NCBI GenBank assembly: GCA_023457255.1
Contig: JAEWMB010000007.1
Coordinates: 1 to 64,000, forward strand
Origin: Bacillota bacterium
GTDB taxonomy: Bacteria > Bacillota > Clostridia > Lachnospirales > Lachnospiraceae
DNA: 64,000 nucleotides
Direction: 5' to 3'
Shown: positions 51,536-60,722 of the stretch, piece after piece
Position numbering within the stretch: the stretch's first letter is position 1
How the letters are laid out: each line of letters starts with the position of its first letter
Notes under the pieces: generated by a model
Database searches by the model: none
The model's input: only the letters and a program-made list of their open reading frames with translations
What the model was told of the DNA's origin: nothing
Translations under genes and position numbers: made by a program

Positions 51536-53269
51536 CTAGATAAAATCATAAGGTTTCCCATCATATAATATCGTATCCCTTAACTTGGTTAAGGTGACTT
51601 TAGTTTCTGCGGTTGTTTCGCCAAGCAAGCCGGCAATTTCCTGTGCAACCTTCATTTGCTTGTCTATAACACGCTGTGCCATTTCGATGGTCTCTACCTT
51701 TACTTTATAAGCCTGGTGATCCAGTTCTTCCTGATGAGATATATCCTGAAAGATTCCAAGAACGCAGTTTTGCTCTTTGGAATATACAATGGTTTGTAAC
51801 GTAGCAAGATTTCGATCTTCGTAGAGTACCCTCTTTCCAATGATATCTTTGTGTGTCTCCAGTACTGCCTGAAAATTACCATGGTCTATAAATTCATAGA
51901 GATACATTTCCTTTGCTATAGAGCGAGGTGTTCCAAAGTATTTTTCGGCAGCCGCAGAAAATTCCATGATTTTCATGTCCGAATCCACAATAATAATGAT
52001 ATTTGGAGTTGTATCAAGAACGAAGTTTGCCATGGATTGTGCGCGTTCGTGCATGTATGGGATACACATGTTAAGCTCAGCTTTTCCTTGATAAACAGCA
52101 ATTGCTTTCTCACGGCAGGTAGCGTAGCCACAGGCTCCGCAGTTTAACATATCCTGTGGTTTTATTTTCCCGATTTTTACAAGTATCTGCATAACCTCTT
52201 CTTCTGTTGGAACAGGATCCTTGGGAGAACGGTCAAGAAAAAGCTTTTCTAAAGGAATTGGAACTTCCGTATAAAATTTGTCCTCTGTAACCGGTACTTT
52301 AGGTATGGATTCTTCCATATCAAGCTTAACTTTAAACCGTGAAATACGGGCACGATCTATGGCAGGTCCTTTAATACACCCTCCGTTACAGACATTCGCC
52401 TCAATAAAGCATCCCGTCACCTCACCGCGGTTCATACTTTCTAGTAAATCAATACAGTTTTTAATACCATGTACATAAAATTTACGATAACGCCCGGCTG
52501 CGCTTTTTGAAGCCACGACAGAAGAGAGAACACCGCTGCTGATTGGATAGAGTCGATTAACAAGTGGGTTTGGGTTACTTGGAGGGGTATCCGGCTGCTT
52601 TAAGATATCAATTCTCTCTTCGGATAACCATTCTTCGAATTCTTTAAAATTAATGACAGCATCAATAATACCAACTGTCCTTGGATCACTTTCTGCTTCC
52701 CTCTTTTTCGAGATACAAGGTCCAAGGAAGACAACCTTCACATCAGGCCCATATTCTTCTTTTATGATTTTACCGTGAGCTATCATAGGAGAAACAACAG
52801 GAGCCAGGTATTTTGTCAGGGATGGGTAGTAAATTTCTACGAGGTCATTCAGACTAGGACAGCAGGTGGTGATGATATTTTCCATCTCCCCTGCTGTTAT
52901 TAATTTGTCATATTCCCTCGTAACATAAGCCGCACCTTCTGCGGTTTCTCTTACTGCTGAAAAACCTAATTCTAATAAAGCGCTGATTACCTGCCCTGGA
53001 GTATTGTATTTTAACACACCCAGATAAGCAGGTGCAAGTGAAACTATCGTTTTGTATCCGTCCTTTAGGTATCCTTTTACACGTTCTAAATCACTGATTA
53101 AGGTTTTTGCATTTTGTGGACAGACCTCAAGGCAGTGTCCGCACAAAATGCATTTATCATTCATAATATAAGCTTGTGCATCTCTGACGGTGATGGCTTT
53201 CACATCGCAGTTACGCACGCATTTATAACAGTTCTTGCACTTTGCTTCTTTAAATCCGATCACATTCAT
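51536..53269 (-). CDS. hydS: Putative sensory [FeFe]-hydrogenase with PAS domain (HydS, group C type)
   Basis: 577 residues. Two N-terminal [4Fe-4S] (CKNCYKCVRNC, CILCGHCLEVCP); a shortened H-cluster domain with L1 TTCCPSL (about 133), L2 GPCISKKRE (about 181), L3 NVCNGGCIKGP (about 291); a further Fe-S module CGACGYATCREKA with a distal Cys (about 385-410); then a PAS domain (LDTTPNIIIIVDSDMKIMEF to about 520) and a C-terminal helical tail. No kinase or output domain is fused, so the signal must pass to a partner; the PP2C gene next door is the best candidate. Family knowledge: group C hydrogenases are thought to be H2 sensors. Catalytic bases are mostly kept, unlike a dead enzyme. Confidence 0.9.
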   Translation of the reverse strand: MNVIGFKEAKCKNCYKCVRNCDVKAITVRDAQAYIMNDKCILCGHCLEVCPQNAKTLISDLERVKGYLKDGYKTIVSLAPAYLGVLKYNTPGQVISALLELGFSAVRETAEGAAYVTREYDKLITAGEMENIITTCCPSLNDLVEIYYPSLTKYLAPVVSPMIAHGKIIKEEYGPDVKVVFLGPCISKKREAESDPRTVGIIDAVINFKEFEEWLSEERIDILKQPDTPPSNPNPLVNRLYPISSGVLSSVVASKSAAGRYRKFYVHGIKNCIDLLESMNRGEVTGCFIEANVCNGGCIKGPAIDRARISRFKVKLDMEESIPKVPVTEDKFYTEVPIPLEKLFLDRSPKDPVPTEEEVMQILVKIGKIKPQDMLNCGACGYATCREKAIAVYQGKAELNMCIPYMHERAQSMANFVLDTTPNIIIIVDSDMKIMEFSAAAEKYFGTPRSIAKEMYLYEFIDHGNFQAVLETHKDIIGKRVLYEDRNLATLQTIVYSKEQNCVLGIFQDISHQEELDHQAYKVKVETIEMAQRVIDKQMKVAQEIAGLLGETTAETKVTLTKLRDTILYDGKPYDFI

Positions 53270-53511
53270 TATGTAAGCCTCCTTACAACCTCTCCATAAA
53301 AGAAATTATCCGTATCCTTTGGAGTCAGAGAAAATAGTTCATCGTCCAGCTTTACACAAACACCCTTTACGCATTGCCCCATACAAAACGCACCGTTTAG
53401 CTCGACTTTATTTTTCAGTTTATGCTCCGTAATTAAGGTTTCCAGTCTCGTTATTATTTCTCTGGAGCCTTTCAGATGACAGGAGCTCCCTACACATATT
53501 GTAACTACCAT
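53269..53511 (-). CDS. Small thioredoxin-like [2Fe-2S] ferredoxin next to HydS
   Basis: 80 residues from ATG 53511 (GGAGG 4-5 nt upstream); a longer frame to 53610 has no RBS. Cysteines CVGSSC and FCMGQC match the paralogue at 43691-43960 (CIGSAC, FCLGHC). Its stop overlaps the hydS start by one base (TGATG-like junction), so the two are made together. Probably an electron carrier to or from HydS. Confidence 0.88.
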   Translation of the reverse strand: MVVTICVGSSCHLKGSREIITRLETLITEHKLKNKVELNGAFCMGQCVKGVCVKLDDELFSLTPKDTDNFFYGEVVRRLT

Positions 53512-53616
53512 ACCGTACCTCCTTATAGTGTATGCTAAAAGTTTAACAAAGTTAAAATCATTATAGCACTTCTCACCTAGGGATACAAGTTTTCCTAAGA
53601 AGCTTAGCACAGCTTT

Positions 53617-54456
53617 TTACGCCATGCTAAGTGATTGAATAGCAATACATCCTGGCCCGCCTTGCGTAGTAAAAGCTGGGCTTAATTTGTGTATTAATAT
53701 ATCAGAATAAGGAAAAGCAGCCTTTAGTAAGTCACCGGCAGTTTCGGCAAGTGTTGGTGCCAGAGAGTGGGAAACATATAATTTATGATGTTCTCCTACG
53801 TTATCTTCTTTCAGGCTTTGGATAATTTCATGAATCGCTTTTGTAAAATTACGTTTTATAGAAAAGGTACTAAGTTGTTTGCTATCCTTTGTTAAGGTCA
53901 TAACAGGAACAAGATGAATCGTTTTACCGACAAAAGCTGCAAAGTGGCTTAATCGGCCGCCTCTTCTAAGGTAATCAAAGTCCTGCGGTATAAGAAAAGA
54001 GCGTGAGCTTGCGATCATCTTTTCCAATTTTGCAACGATTTCAGATATTGTGTGATTATGATCCGCCATATGTTTTGCATGCTCAACAAGCGTCCTGTGT
54101 GGGCCGCAGAGTGTTTTAGAATTTAGGACAGTAATTCGCTCGCCGTGACCGGCCATATGTTTGGCTAATTCGGCAGATTGATAAGTTCCGGATAATCCGT
54201 CTGCCATCGTGATGTTTAAAATCTCATCTTCTGGGAATCGGTTATATAGGTCTACGACTCTTCCTATTGCGGGTTGGGAGGATAAAGGTATATGACCTTG
54301 GTGTATTAGGTCAACAAATTCTTCCGTATTTATTTCTTCCAATTCTTCATAGGTTTCATTGTTGATTGTTACTGCTAAAGGAGAAACATAGATTCCTTTT
54401 TCTTCTGCCTCGCTTACGGAGTACAAAGTAGATGTGTCTGAAATTATTCTAATCAT
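53617..54456 (-). CDS. DegV-family protein (fatty-acid binding)
   Basis: 279 residues with the EDD fold: IRIISDTSTLYSVSEAEEKG at the start, PLSSQPAIGRVVDLYNRF (the conserved T/S-S-Q-P loop), ITMADGLSGTYQSAELAKHM, FLIPQDFDYLRRGGRLSHFA and TQGGPGCIAIQS at the end. Family members bind a fatty acid; some (FakB) present it to a kinase for phosphorylation. It is 106 nt upstream of the [2Fe-2S]-hydS genes on the same strand, so it may be the first gene of that operon. A link to hydrogen sensing is not established. Confidence 0.88.
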   Translation of the reverse strand: MIRIISDTSTLYSVSEAEEKGIYVSPLAVTINNETYEELEEINTEEFVDLIHQGHIPLSSQPAIGRVVDLYNRFPEDEILNITMADGLSGTYQSAELAKHMAGHGERITVLNSKTLCGPHRTLVEHAKHMADHNHTISEIVAKLEKMIASSRSFLIPQDFDYLRRGGRLSHFAAFVGKTIHLVPVMTLTKDSKQLSTFSIKRNFTKAIHEIIQSLKEDNVGEHHKLYVSHSLAPTLAETAGDLLKAAFPYSDILIHKLSPAFTTQGGPGCIAIQSLSMA

Positions 54457-55121
54457 GAGTTCCTTTCTATGCGATGGATTTCTCCATACCTCATTCCTTT
54501 ATTCATGACAAGGGAAAGTTTGCCAAGTGCACTTTTCATAATATAAGTCTTGCTCATTATATCGGAAAGTGTCGAAATAGGAAAGCAGAGAATGAAAAAT
54601 ACTTAAAAAGTTTCTGTACAGCATTGTATTTTGGTATCCAAATCTTATAAAATGCTATAAGAGAGGAGAAAACCAGTGGCTTTTTCTTGAATAATTTGAA
54701 CTGAAACTATTGCAATGAAACTATTTTGGTCTCAAGTTGTTTAAATCCATTGAAAAATATACAAAATAAAGAAGTATTTTGTTGCCCAGCTATTGAAATC
54801 GAGAGGGTACTCATACTATAATAGAGCTATCTGATAAAAACATTTCAACCACTGAATCAAAGAGAAAGTCTTATGCTTAAGTCATACAGGAAAATAAGAC
54901 ACGCTTTCCTAAAAACTCAAAGTTTGGTTATTACCAAGAAATAAAGCATGTGAGGTTTATATTATTACCTCCTGTTAAGAATAAAGAAAACAGAAGTTTC
55001 AGGCAGCACAAGAGTCTAAACTTACATTTGCATAACGAGGATTTTGTTAAGCAAAAATAAGGGGGATGTAGTGGAGTGAAAACAGAGAAAGAGAATGGGA
55101 TATAGGAAAGGAGAAATAGGG
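54457..55121. other. Long intergenic region before asnS
   Basis: No gene or T-box motif seen. A hairpin GTCTTAT / ATAAGAC lies at about 54867-54901. The remaining DNA is AT-rich and holds the divergent promoters of the DegV gene and asnS. Confidence 0.4.
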
Positions 55122-56513
55122 ATGGACTTTGTACAAATAAGAGAGCTGTTTCGTAACAAGGAAGAATATCTAGGAAAGAAAATAACAGTCGGCGGCTGGG
55201 TACGCAGTGTCAGAGACACAAAAACGTTTGGATTCATTGTCATGAGTGACGGTACATTTTTTGAAACATTACAGGTTGTTTATACGGACAAACTAAGTAA
55301 TTTTGTAGAGATTTCGAAATTCAATGTAGGTTCTGCAGTTGTTGTGACCGGTACACTTGTTGCAACTCCAGATGCAAAACAACCATTTGAGATTCAGGCG
55401 GAGGAGGTACTCTTAGAGGGAGCTTCTACTTCCGATTACCCACTCCAAAAGAAGAGACATTCTTTGGAATTCTTAAGAACTATGACACATCTTCGTCCAA
55501 GAACCAATACGTTCCAGGCAGTTTTCCGTGTTCGCTCTTTAATTGCTTATGCGATTCATAAGTTCTTTCAAGAGAGAGATTTCGTTTACGTTCATACACC
55601 ATTAATCACAGGAAGTGACTGTGAGGGAGCCGGTGAGATGTTCCAGGTAACTACTCTTGACTTGAATAATATTCCTAAGACCAAAGAGGGGAATATCGAT
55701 TTTGAGCAGGATTTCTTTAATAAACCAACGAACCTAACCGTTAGCGGACAATTAAATGGTGAGGCTTATGCGATGGCATTTAAAAACATCTATACCTTCG
55801 GGCCAACTTTCCGTGCGGAAAATTCGAATACGACAAGACATGCGGCGGAGTTTTGGATGATTGAGCCGGAAATCGCATTTGCTGACTTAAAGGATGATAT
55901 GATTTTAGCAGAATCTATGCTAAAGTATGTAATCAACTACGTATTAGAACATGCGCCGGAAGAAATGAATTTCTTTAATTCATTTGTGGATCAGGGATTA
56001 CTTGAGAGATTACAGCATGTTGCTAACTCAGAATTTGGCCGTGTAACCTATACGGAGGCAATTGAAATCCTAGAGAAGAACAATGATAAGTTTGAGTACA
56101 AGGTTTCCTGGGGATGTGATTTACAGACCGAGCATGAGCGCTACTTAACCGAACAGGTATTTAAAAAGCCCGTATTTGTTACGGATTATCCAAAAGGAAT
56201 CAAAGCATTTTATATGAAGTTAAATGAAGATAATAAAACCGTTGCAGCGATGGATCTTTTAGTACCTGGAATTGGTGAAATTATCGGCGGAAGCCAGAGA
56301 GAGGATGATTATGACAAGTTGGTTGCGAAGATGAAAGAAAGCAACTTAAACGAAGAGGATTATGATTTCTATCTCGATTTAAGAAAGTACGGTTCTGCAA
56401 GACATGCGGGATTTGGTCTTGGTTTTGAGCGCTGTGTAATGTATCTGACCGGTATGGGGAACATTCGTGATGTTATTCCATTCCCAAGAACCGTTAATAA
56501 CTGTGAGCTATAA
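55122..56513 (+). CDS. asnS: Asparaginyl-tRNA synthetase
   Basis: 463 residues from ATG 55122; AAAGGAG lies 8-9 nt upstream and an ATG at 55095 is not needed. OB-fold anticodon-binding domain first ([20 protein letters not shown]), then the class II core: motif 1 around [20 protein letters not shown], motif 2 [20 protein letters not shown], motif 3 [17 protein letters not shown]. The sequence AEFWMIEPE is the AsnRS form; it is not AspRS. Charges tRNA-Asn such as the one encoded at 18745. No T-box in front. Confidence 0.96.
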   Translation: MDFVQIRELFRNKEEYLGKKITVGGWVRSVRDTKTFGFIVMSDGTFFETLQVVYTDKLSNFVEISKFNVGSAVVVTGTLVATPDAKQPFEIQAEEVLLEGASTSDYPLQKKRHSLEFLRTMTHLRPRTNTFQAVFRVRSLIAYAIHKFFQERDFVYVHTPLITGSDCEGAGEMFQVTTLDLNNIPKTKEGNIDFEQDFFNKPTNLTVSGQLNGEAYAMAFKNIYTFGPTFRAENSNTTRHAAEFWMIEPEIAFADLKDDMILAESMLKYVINYVLEHAPEEMNFFNSFVDQGLLERLQHVANSEFGRVTYTEAIEILEKNNDKFEYKVSWGCDLQTEHERYLTEQVFKKPVFVTDYPKGIKAFYMKLNEDNKTVAAMDLLVPGIGEIIGGSQREDDYDKLVAKMKESNLNEEDYDFYLDLRKYGSARHAGFGLGFERCVMYLTGMGNIRDVIPFPRTVNNCEL

Positions 56514-56615
56514 GAAATCTTAAAAGTAAGATTGGTAAAAGGGAAAATCAAAAAACAACCTGTTTTTAAGCATATTTTAATAAGTGTTTTAATTTATTAC
56601 CCGATGTAAAATAGT

Positions 56616-56652
56616 AAATCCCTCTCGGAGACCTTGACCGAGAGGGATTTTT
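56616..56652 (+). terminator. Intrinsic terminator after asnS
   Basis: AAATCCCTCTCGG and CCGAGAGGGATTT form a perfect 13-bp stem with a 7-nt loop, then T-rich. Confidence 0.88.
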
Positions 56653-56721
56653 ATCCACATAAAGAAGTGGCTTACGGTTTCTTAATTGTTTACAGTAAAA
56701 CGATAGCTCGTGGTATTTAAA

Positions 56722-57270
56722 TTATGGATTTAGGTTATTATGAAATAAGTTATGAATGTTGCTATAGTCGTCTTTTACTTTTGTAAATCCGGGAATATTA
56801 AAGATTTTCTTATATGGTTTCAGGCAATATAATAATATAATACCTATGATTCCACAAGAAATCACCTCACCAATGCCAACCGTCAGCATCATAAAAGGAA
56901 TGGACATAGCTTCGCCGTAAGCAAAACGTAAAATCCAAGGAATAATTATGGTGTTTGCTGCAATTGGTGGAATAGGGACAAGGAACTTATATCTTCGTAA
57001 GGAATAGGAACCAATGGCTCCGAGCAAGGTCGCCAGAGTTCCAAAGATAATATCAAGGATATCACATCCTGCAAGGATATTTCCCAACAAACATCCGATC
57101 GTAACTCCCGGTATTGCTGCCGGAGTAAAGAATGGAAGGATGGTCAGGGCTTCTGCAAAACGTACTTGAATATAAGAAACGCTGATTGGTTGAAATAGCA
57201 GAACCAGCACAACATAAATGGCTGCAATCATCGCAGAATGCAGTAAGAAATAAAGTGTTTTGTTATTCAT
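56722..57270 (-). CDS. queT: QueT-like queuosine-precursor transporter (ECF S-component family)
   Basis: 182 residues, six membrane segments. Features of the QueT family (COG4708): RFAEALTILPFFTPAAIPGV, GCLLGNILAGCDILDIIFGT, then TLLGAIGSYSLR and ANTIIIPWILRFAYGEA. It should act as the substrate-binding component of an ECF transporter for preQ1, queuine or a related precursor; the shared EcfAAT module is elsewhere. RBS AAAGGAG precedes ATG 57270. A structured leader lies upstream, as often found for this gene family with preQ1 riboswitches. Confidence 0.9.
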   Translation of the reverse strand: MNNKTLYFLLHSAMIAAIYVVLVLLFQPISVSYIQVRFAEALTILPFFTPAAIPGVTIGCLLGNILAGCDILDIIFGTLATLLGAIGSYSLRRYKFLVPIPPIAANTIIIPWILRFAYGEAMSIPFMMLTVGIGEVISCGIIGIILLYCLKPYKKIFNIPGFTKVKDDYSNIHNLFHNNLNP

Positions 57271-57295
57271 AATATACTCCTTTAGTTTTGTTTTA

Positions 57296-57354
57296 CGAGT
57301 GGAAGGTCTCGAACACTCGGTTTAATATCGCCCAAAGACCTTGTTTTTAGGGCG
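57296..57354 (-). promoter_or_regulatory. Structured leader of queT, candidate preQ1-type riboswitch
   Basis: On the minus strand: CGCCC (57350-57354) pairs with GGGCG (57329-57333); the loop between them holds AAGGTCT (57336-57342), which is complementary to AGACCTT (57303-57309). That second segment itself lies in the loop of a CGAGTG / CACTCG hairpin (57314-57319 with 57296-57301). The joint GATATTAAA follows the first stem. This is a pseudoknot or kissing-loop arrangement. Order of elements recalls the class II preQ1 riboswitch, but I cannot match its consensus and the RBS is 15-20 nt further on. Confidence 0.5.
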
Positions 57355-57593
57355 TTTGTGACTGTTTTAGTATATCACGAAAAATAGGGTTGTCAAGCCT
57401 TGACTCAACGTTTGACTCAATTCTTTTGAGAAGAAAAAATTCAGCAGGAAGACGTGGCTTCTGCAGTTGTCATAAGGTTTAAGTATAGATATGGCCAATT
57501 CCACGTTAAGTAGACAATTTGGAACACTTAGTTTGTGTAGGAATTATCCCAAATGTAGTAATATTTACCTAACAATAGAAGGAGGTAATAGGA

Positions 57594-58292
57594 GTGGATA
57601 CAGAAAAAATAGGGAGATTTATCGCTGTCCGCAGAAAAGAAAGAGGCCTTACACAGCAGCAGCTTGCAGACGAGCTGGGATTGACAAATAAGGCGATATC
57701 CAAGTGGGAAACAGGGCAGGGAATGCCGGATATTATGACCTTACCGATACTGGCTGAAATTCTGGGTATAACGGCGGATGAGCTCTTAAAAGGAGAATTG
57801 AGTCAACACGTGGCGGATAAGAAGGAATACGGGGCGGAAGTTAATTATACTGTACAAAAAAGCATATATTGGTTTAAAGTCATGGCCTGTCTATCAATAT
57901 TCTTTGCGATTATAGGTAATATTGTCCCATTGTTTATGCTTAGGGAAACCTCGGCGATAGCGGCTTTTTTGTTTGGATGCTGGTTTGAACTATGCAGTTT
58001 AGCGGTATTTGTGGTATTTTATTTAAGAATGAAAGGTGAGATAGAGTTTTATAGTAAGGCTTTCATAGTTAATGCAGATTCCTTGTTAATCAGAAATCAG
58101 TTCATAAGGTATGAACTTTGGTGTTGGTTACTTGCACCATCTGCTCTGCTTGTAACAATGGTTTTTGAAGCGTTCTCCTGGGAGAATCCGGTCATACAAA
58201 CCATTTTAATAATTGCAGTCACCATATTCGCTGGATTTCAATTGTGCTTTCGAATTATGAATATCGGAAAGACAGCAGAAATAAATTCATAG
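57594..58292 (+). CDS. XRE-family regulator with membrane domain
   Basis: 232 residues from GTG 57594, with AGGAGG-type RBS sequences upstream. XRE HTH at residues 5-65 (FIAVRRKERGLTQQQLADEL, AISKWETGQGMPDIMTLPIL). Four membrane segments occupy about 90-225 (WFKVMACLSIFFAIIGNIVP, FLFGCWFELCSLAVFVVFYL, LWCWLLAPSALLVTMVFEAF, ILIIAVTIFAGFQLCFRIMN). Such membrane-tethered XRE proteins sense envelope state or small lipophilic agents. Single gene, divergent from queT. Confidence 0.87.
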   Translation: MDTEKIGRFIAVRRKERGLTQQQLADELGLTNKAISKWETGQGMPDIMTLPILAEILGITADELLKGELSQHVADKKEYGAEVNYTVQKSIYWFKVMACLSIFFAIIGNIVPLFMLRETSAIAAFLFGCWFELCSLAVFVVFYLRMKGEIEFYSKAFIVNADSLLIRNQFIRYELWCWLLAPSALLVTMVFEAFSWENPVIQTILIIAVTIFAGFQLCFRIMNIGKTAEINS

Positions 58293-58907
58293 GAGATGGC
58301 AATGTCATAAGTTATTTTATACTATGTAATAAAAACTATACAGTAAAATATCCGATTATTTAAAACATTCATTTATTTTTTACATCTCTTTTTCAATAGT
58401 GTCTCATGTAATGAAGAGGAGGGGACTTAGATAAATGGATGTTTTTATTAGATATCATCAACAAACACTAGTCCTTTATTAAATCAAGAATATAAATTAA
58501 AACCGCCAAAATAAAAACCTAGGTTGATTAAGAAAAAAGTCAGCAGGATTAAAAACTAAAATATAGTTACCACTAGTAAATTCGTGATATAATATGAAAT
58601 ATTAGAAGTTTATAGTAAAATTCTGAGTCCATTGATAAATTAGAAAAGTTCATAACTTACCTGATTCAGTTGATACAAGTACGCATTGAATTGAAATAAG
58701 GGATAACATAAATAAAAGTAAAGGGTAGGAATATTATCGGTTCGTAATTATGTTAAAAACGGATAATACAATAGTTTTAATTATTGGTATAATGATGGAA
58801 CAAGACGATGGAGAATAGGATTATAAAGTAATTGCTTATTCTGAAACGATACCGTATTACAAAGTAAATGTTTTTTAGAAAGGCTAACGTGCCAGAAGGT
58901 GGAGGTT
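58293..58907. other. Intergenic interval, no gene seen
   Basis: About 600 bp AT-rich DNA. A possible -10 (TATAAT at 58590-58595) and many stops in all frames; a partial palindrome TTATCGG...CGGATAA near 58734-58768. No terminator hairpin with a T-run could be placed after the XRE gene. Confidence 0.35.
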
Positions 58908-58910
58908 ATG

Positions 58911-60023
58911 ATGAATTCATTAGCAAAGCAAGAACCTGTAATGGTCACAAAAGATTATAGGCCAAAGGACAAGCCCCTTATTATGTCCATGGCAGAAGAA
59001 ATGAAGGAAAAGGGTGTTCCAGATGAGATTGTTGTGGAGGAGATAAATGAATTCTGTAGTATTGTGGACAGACCTGAGATGAACATAGTAGGAATTCAGA
59101 TACCTATGAATCCATACAGTGGTTTTGATGCCGTTTCGGTTGTGAAAAAAGTGATAAGTGACGGTACCTGTAAATTATTAGAGGACTTACTTCATCCAAA
59201 CAAAAAAGAAAGATATGTGGCAGCTGTTAGTCAGGTAAGGACGGGAATTGACTTTACTTATGTAATCGGAGTAGAAGTCGAAAATTTTGAGAATCTACCA
59301 AAATATTTACCCCCGGATACAGTAACGTTAACTTGCCCAGCGGCGCGGTATGGTAAGGTTAGAAGAGACCCTGCTGATAAAGAAGATAGGCATACTGCTG
59401 CAAAACAGGCAATCTGTTATTTATCTTCCCAAGAGTTTCGAAACACATCGGGGTTATCCTATGATGTTTATGCAATGCCTTTTCGTGTATTTGACCCTTG
59501 TGGTGAATTGCTTGCTGCTTATGAGCCTGTGAAAAAGCCAAACAGCGAGGAAGAAAAATTTGAACAGGTAGGCTGCGAAATTGTAATGCTCCCTGAGATT
59601 AAAGTAATTGGCTGCACCGGTGAAAATGATTCCTGTATGTGGAATCTGTTTGGCATTGAGAATGATATTGATTGGAAAACAGCTGGAAGTCTGAATGATT
59701 ATCAGTACTATTCTTTTGCTACCAAGGATAAGGAAGGGAATAACACAAGCATCTTTGGCCGTATTGTTGGAGATTTTAATCATGTTCCTGAGTGTCTTGA
59801 GCAGGCAGTTATGCCATCGGGGCTATGGGTTAAGTTTTATCAAAAGCAGATCAACAATGATGACCCTTCTATTATTTTTGAAGGTGCAAAGGATGTTTTA
59901 TTTACCAGGGAGTTTCCAGAGTATGAGGAAGATTATTCTATTCGCAGCGGATTATATGTAGCGCAATATGAGCAGGGGGCATGTTTTTACTTTCCAATTA
60001 GAGAAAAATTCAAGGAGCAGTAG
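58911..60023 (+). CDS. Tandem effector-binding (GyrI-like) domain protein
   Basis: 370 residues from ATG 58911, with AAGGTGGAGG upstream (an ATG at 58908 and a GTG at 58899 are alternatives). No HTH or membrane segment. Two copies of the GyrI-like / AraC effector-binding fold can be followed: copy 1 about 50-210 (IVGIQIPMNPYSGFDAVSVV, YVIGVEVENF, SYDVYAMPFRVFDPCGEL), copy 2 about 215-370 (IKVIGCTGENDSC, SIFGRIVGDFNHVPE, GLYVAQYEQGACFYFPIRE). It would bind small hydrophobic cations or act on a partner as GyrI does on gyrase. Next gene carries a related domain. Confidence 0.7.
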   Translation: MNSLAKQEPVMVTKDYRPKDKPLIMSMAEEMKEKGVPDEIVVEEINEFCSIVDRPEMNIVGIQIPMNPYSGFDAVSVVKKVISDGTCKLLEDLLHPNKKERYVAAVSQVRTGIDFTYVIGVEVENFENLPKYLPPDTVTLTCPAARYGKVRRDPADKEDRHTAAKQAICYLSSQEFRNTSGLSYDVYAMPFRVFDPCGELLAAYEPVKKPNSEEEKFEQVGCEIVMLPEIKVIGCTGENDSCMWNLFGIENDIDWKTAGSLNDYQYYSFATKDKEGNNTSIFGRIVGDFNHVPECLEQAVMPSGLWVKFYQKQINNDDPSIIFEGAKDVLFTREFPEYEEDYSIRSGLYVAQYEQGACFYFPIREKFKEQ

Positions 60024-60100
60024 GATAGTGTAATAAGAAATACTTTATTGGTATTATAAAAGCCTGAACGAAGGAAGAATATAACTTAAGGGGGTTAGGT

Positions 60101-60538
60101 ATGCATCAAAAAGAATATATGGCTAAAGTAATTGATTACATAGAAGCAAACCTAAACCAACCGTTAAGCCTTCAACATATCCCAGTAAAAGAGTCATACA
60201 GCTATGCAAAAATATCGGTAAAAAATAGAAGTAATGAAATCAATGAAGCATGGGATTATCTATATCTAAGATGGCTAAAGGCAAGTATGTTTGAGCAGGC
60301 AAGAAAGCTTTATTTTGAAGAATATATCCATAAGGAAGGCAAGATAAAGAAATTAATTTTATATCTTCCTGTAATAAAAAGCAAAGATTATGCGAGAATT
60401 ACCATGAGAGATTGTGAGGATATGTTTTTCTTGGTATCAAGAGGTGAAGGAGTGAATGGGGAGGAGACGTCATCAAAAAATGTTTTGGATTATATAGCAA
60501 AGAATAATCCTTTCTATATCAAAAAAATAAGAAGTTAA
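60101..60538 (+). CDS. AraC-family remnant: start of HTH joined to an effector-binding domain
   Basis: 145 residues. Residues 6-26 (MAKVIDYIEANLNQPLSLQH) are the first helix of an AraC-type HTH. The sequence then jumps to the effector-binding part (NEINEAWDYLYLRWLKASMF, FEEYIHKEGKIKKLILYLPV, EDMFFLVSRGEGVNGEE). The two recognition helices and about 80 residues of the HTH region, plus the first strands of the binding domain, are missing. RBS GGGGG before ATG 60101 and an intact frame suggest it may still be translated, as a DNA-binding-deficient protein. It follows another effector-binding protein at 77 bp. Confidence 0.7.
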   Translation: MHQKEYMAKVIDYIEANLNQPLSLQHIPVKESYSYAKISVKNRSNEINEAWDYLYLRWLKASMFEQARKLYFEEYIHKEGKIKKLILYLPVIKSKDYARITMRDCEDMFFLVSRGEGVNGEETSSKNVLDYIAKNNPFYIKKIRS

Positions 60539-60722
60539 AGACTGCTGTTTATCAAAAGTTGATTCAGTAAAGAGGTAAGTTGGCTTATAGAATATGCCAA
60601 CTTATCTCTTTTTAATTATTTTCGGTGAAAAATAATAGAACATCTAATTTACTGTTAAAAAATATCATTTATGCTATTAGTAAAAGGTAAAAATACTATG
60701 ATTAGAAAATAAAGACTTATTA

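Noticed and set aside
54457..55121. T-box in front of asnS
   Set aside because: Long leader looked promising, but no GGTGGTAACACG-like motif and no terminator were found.
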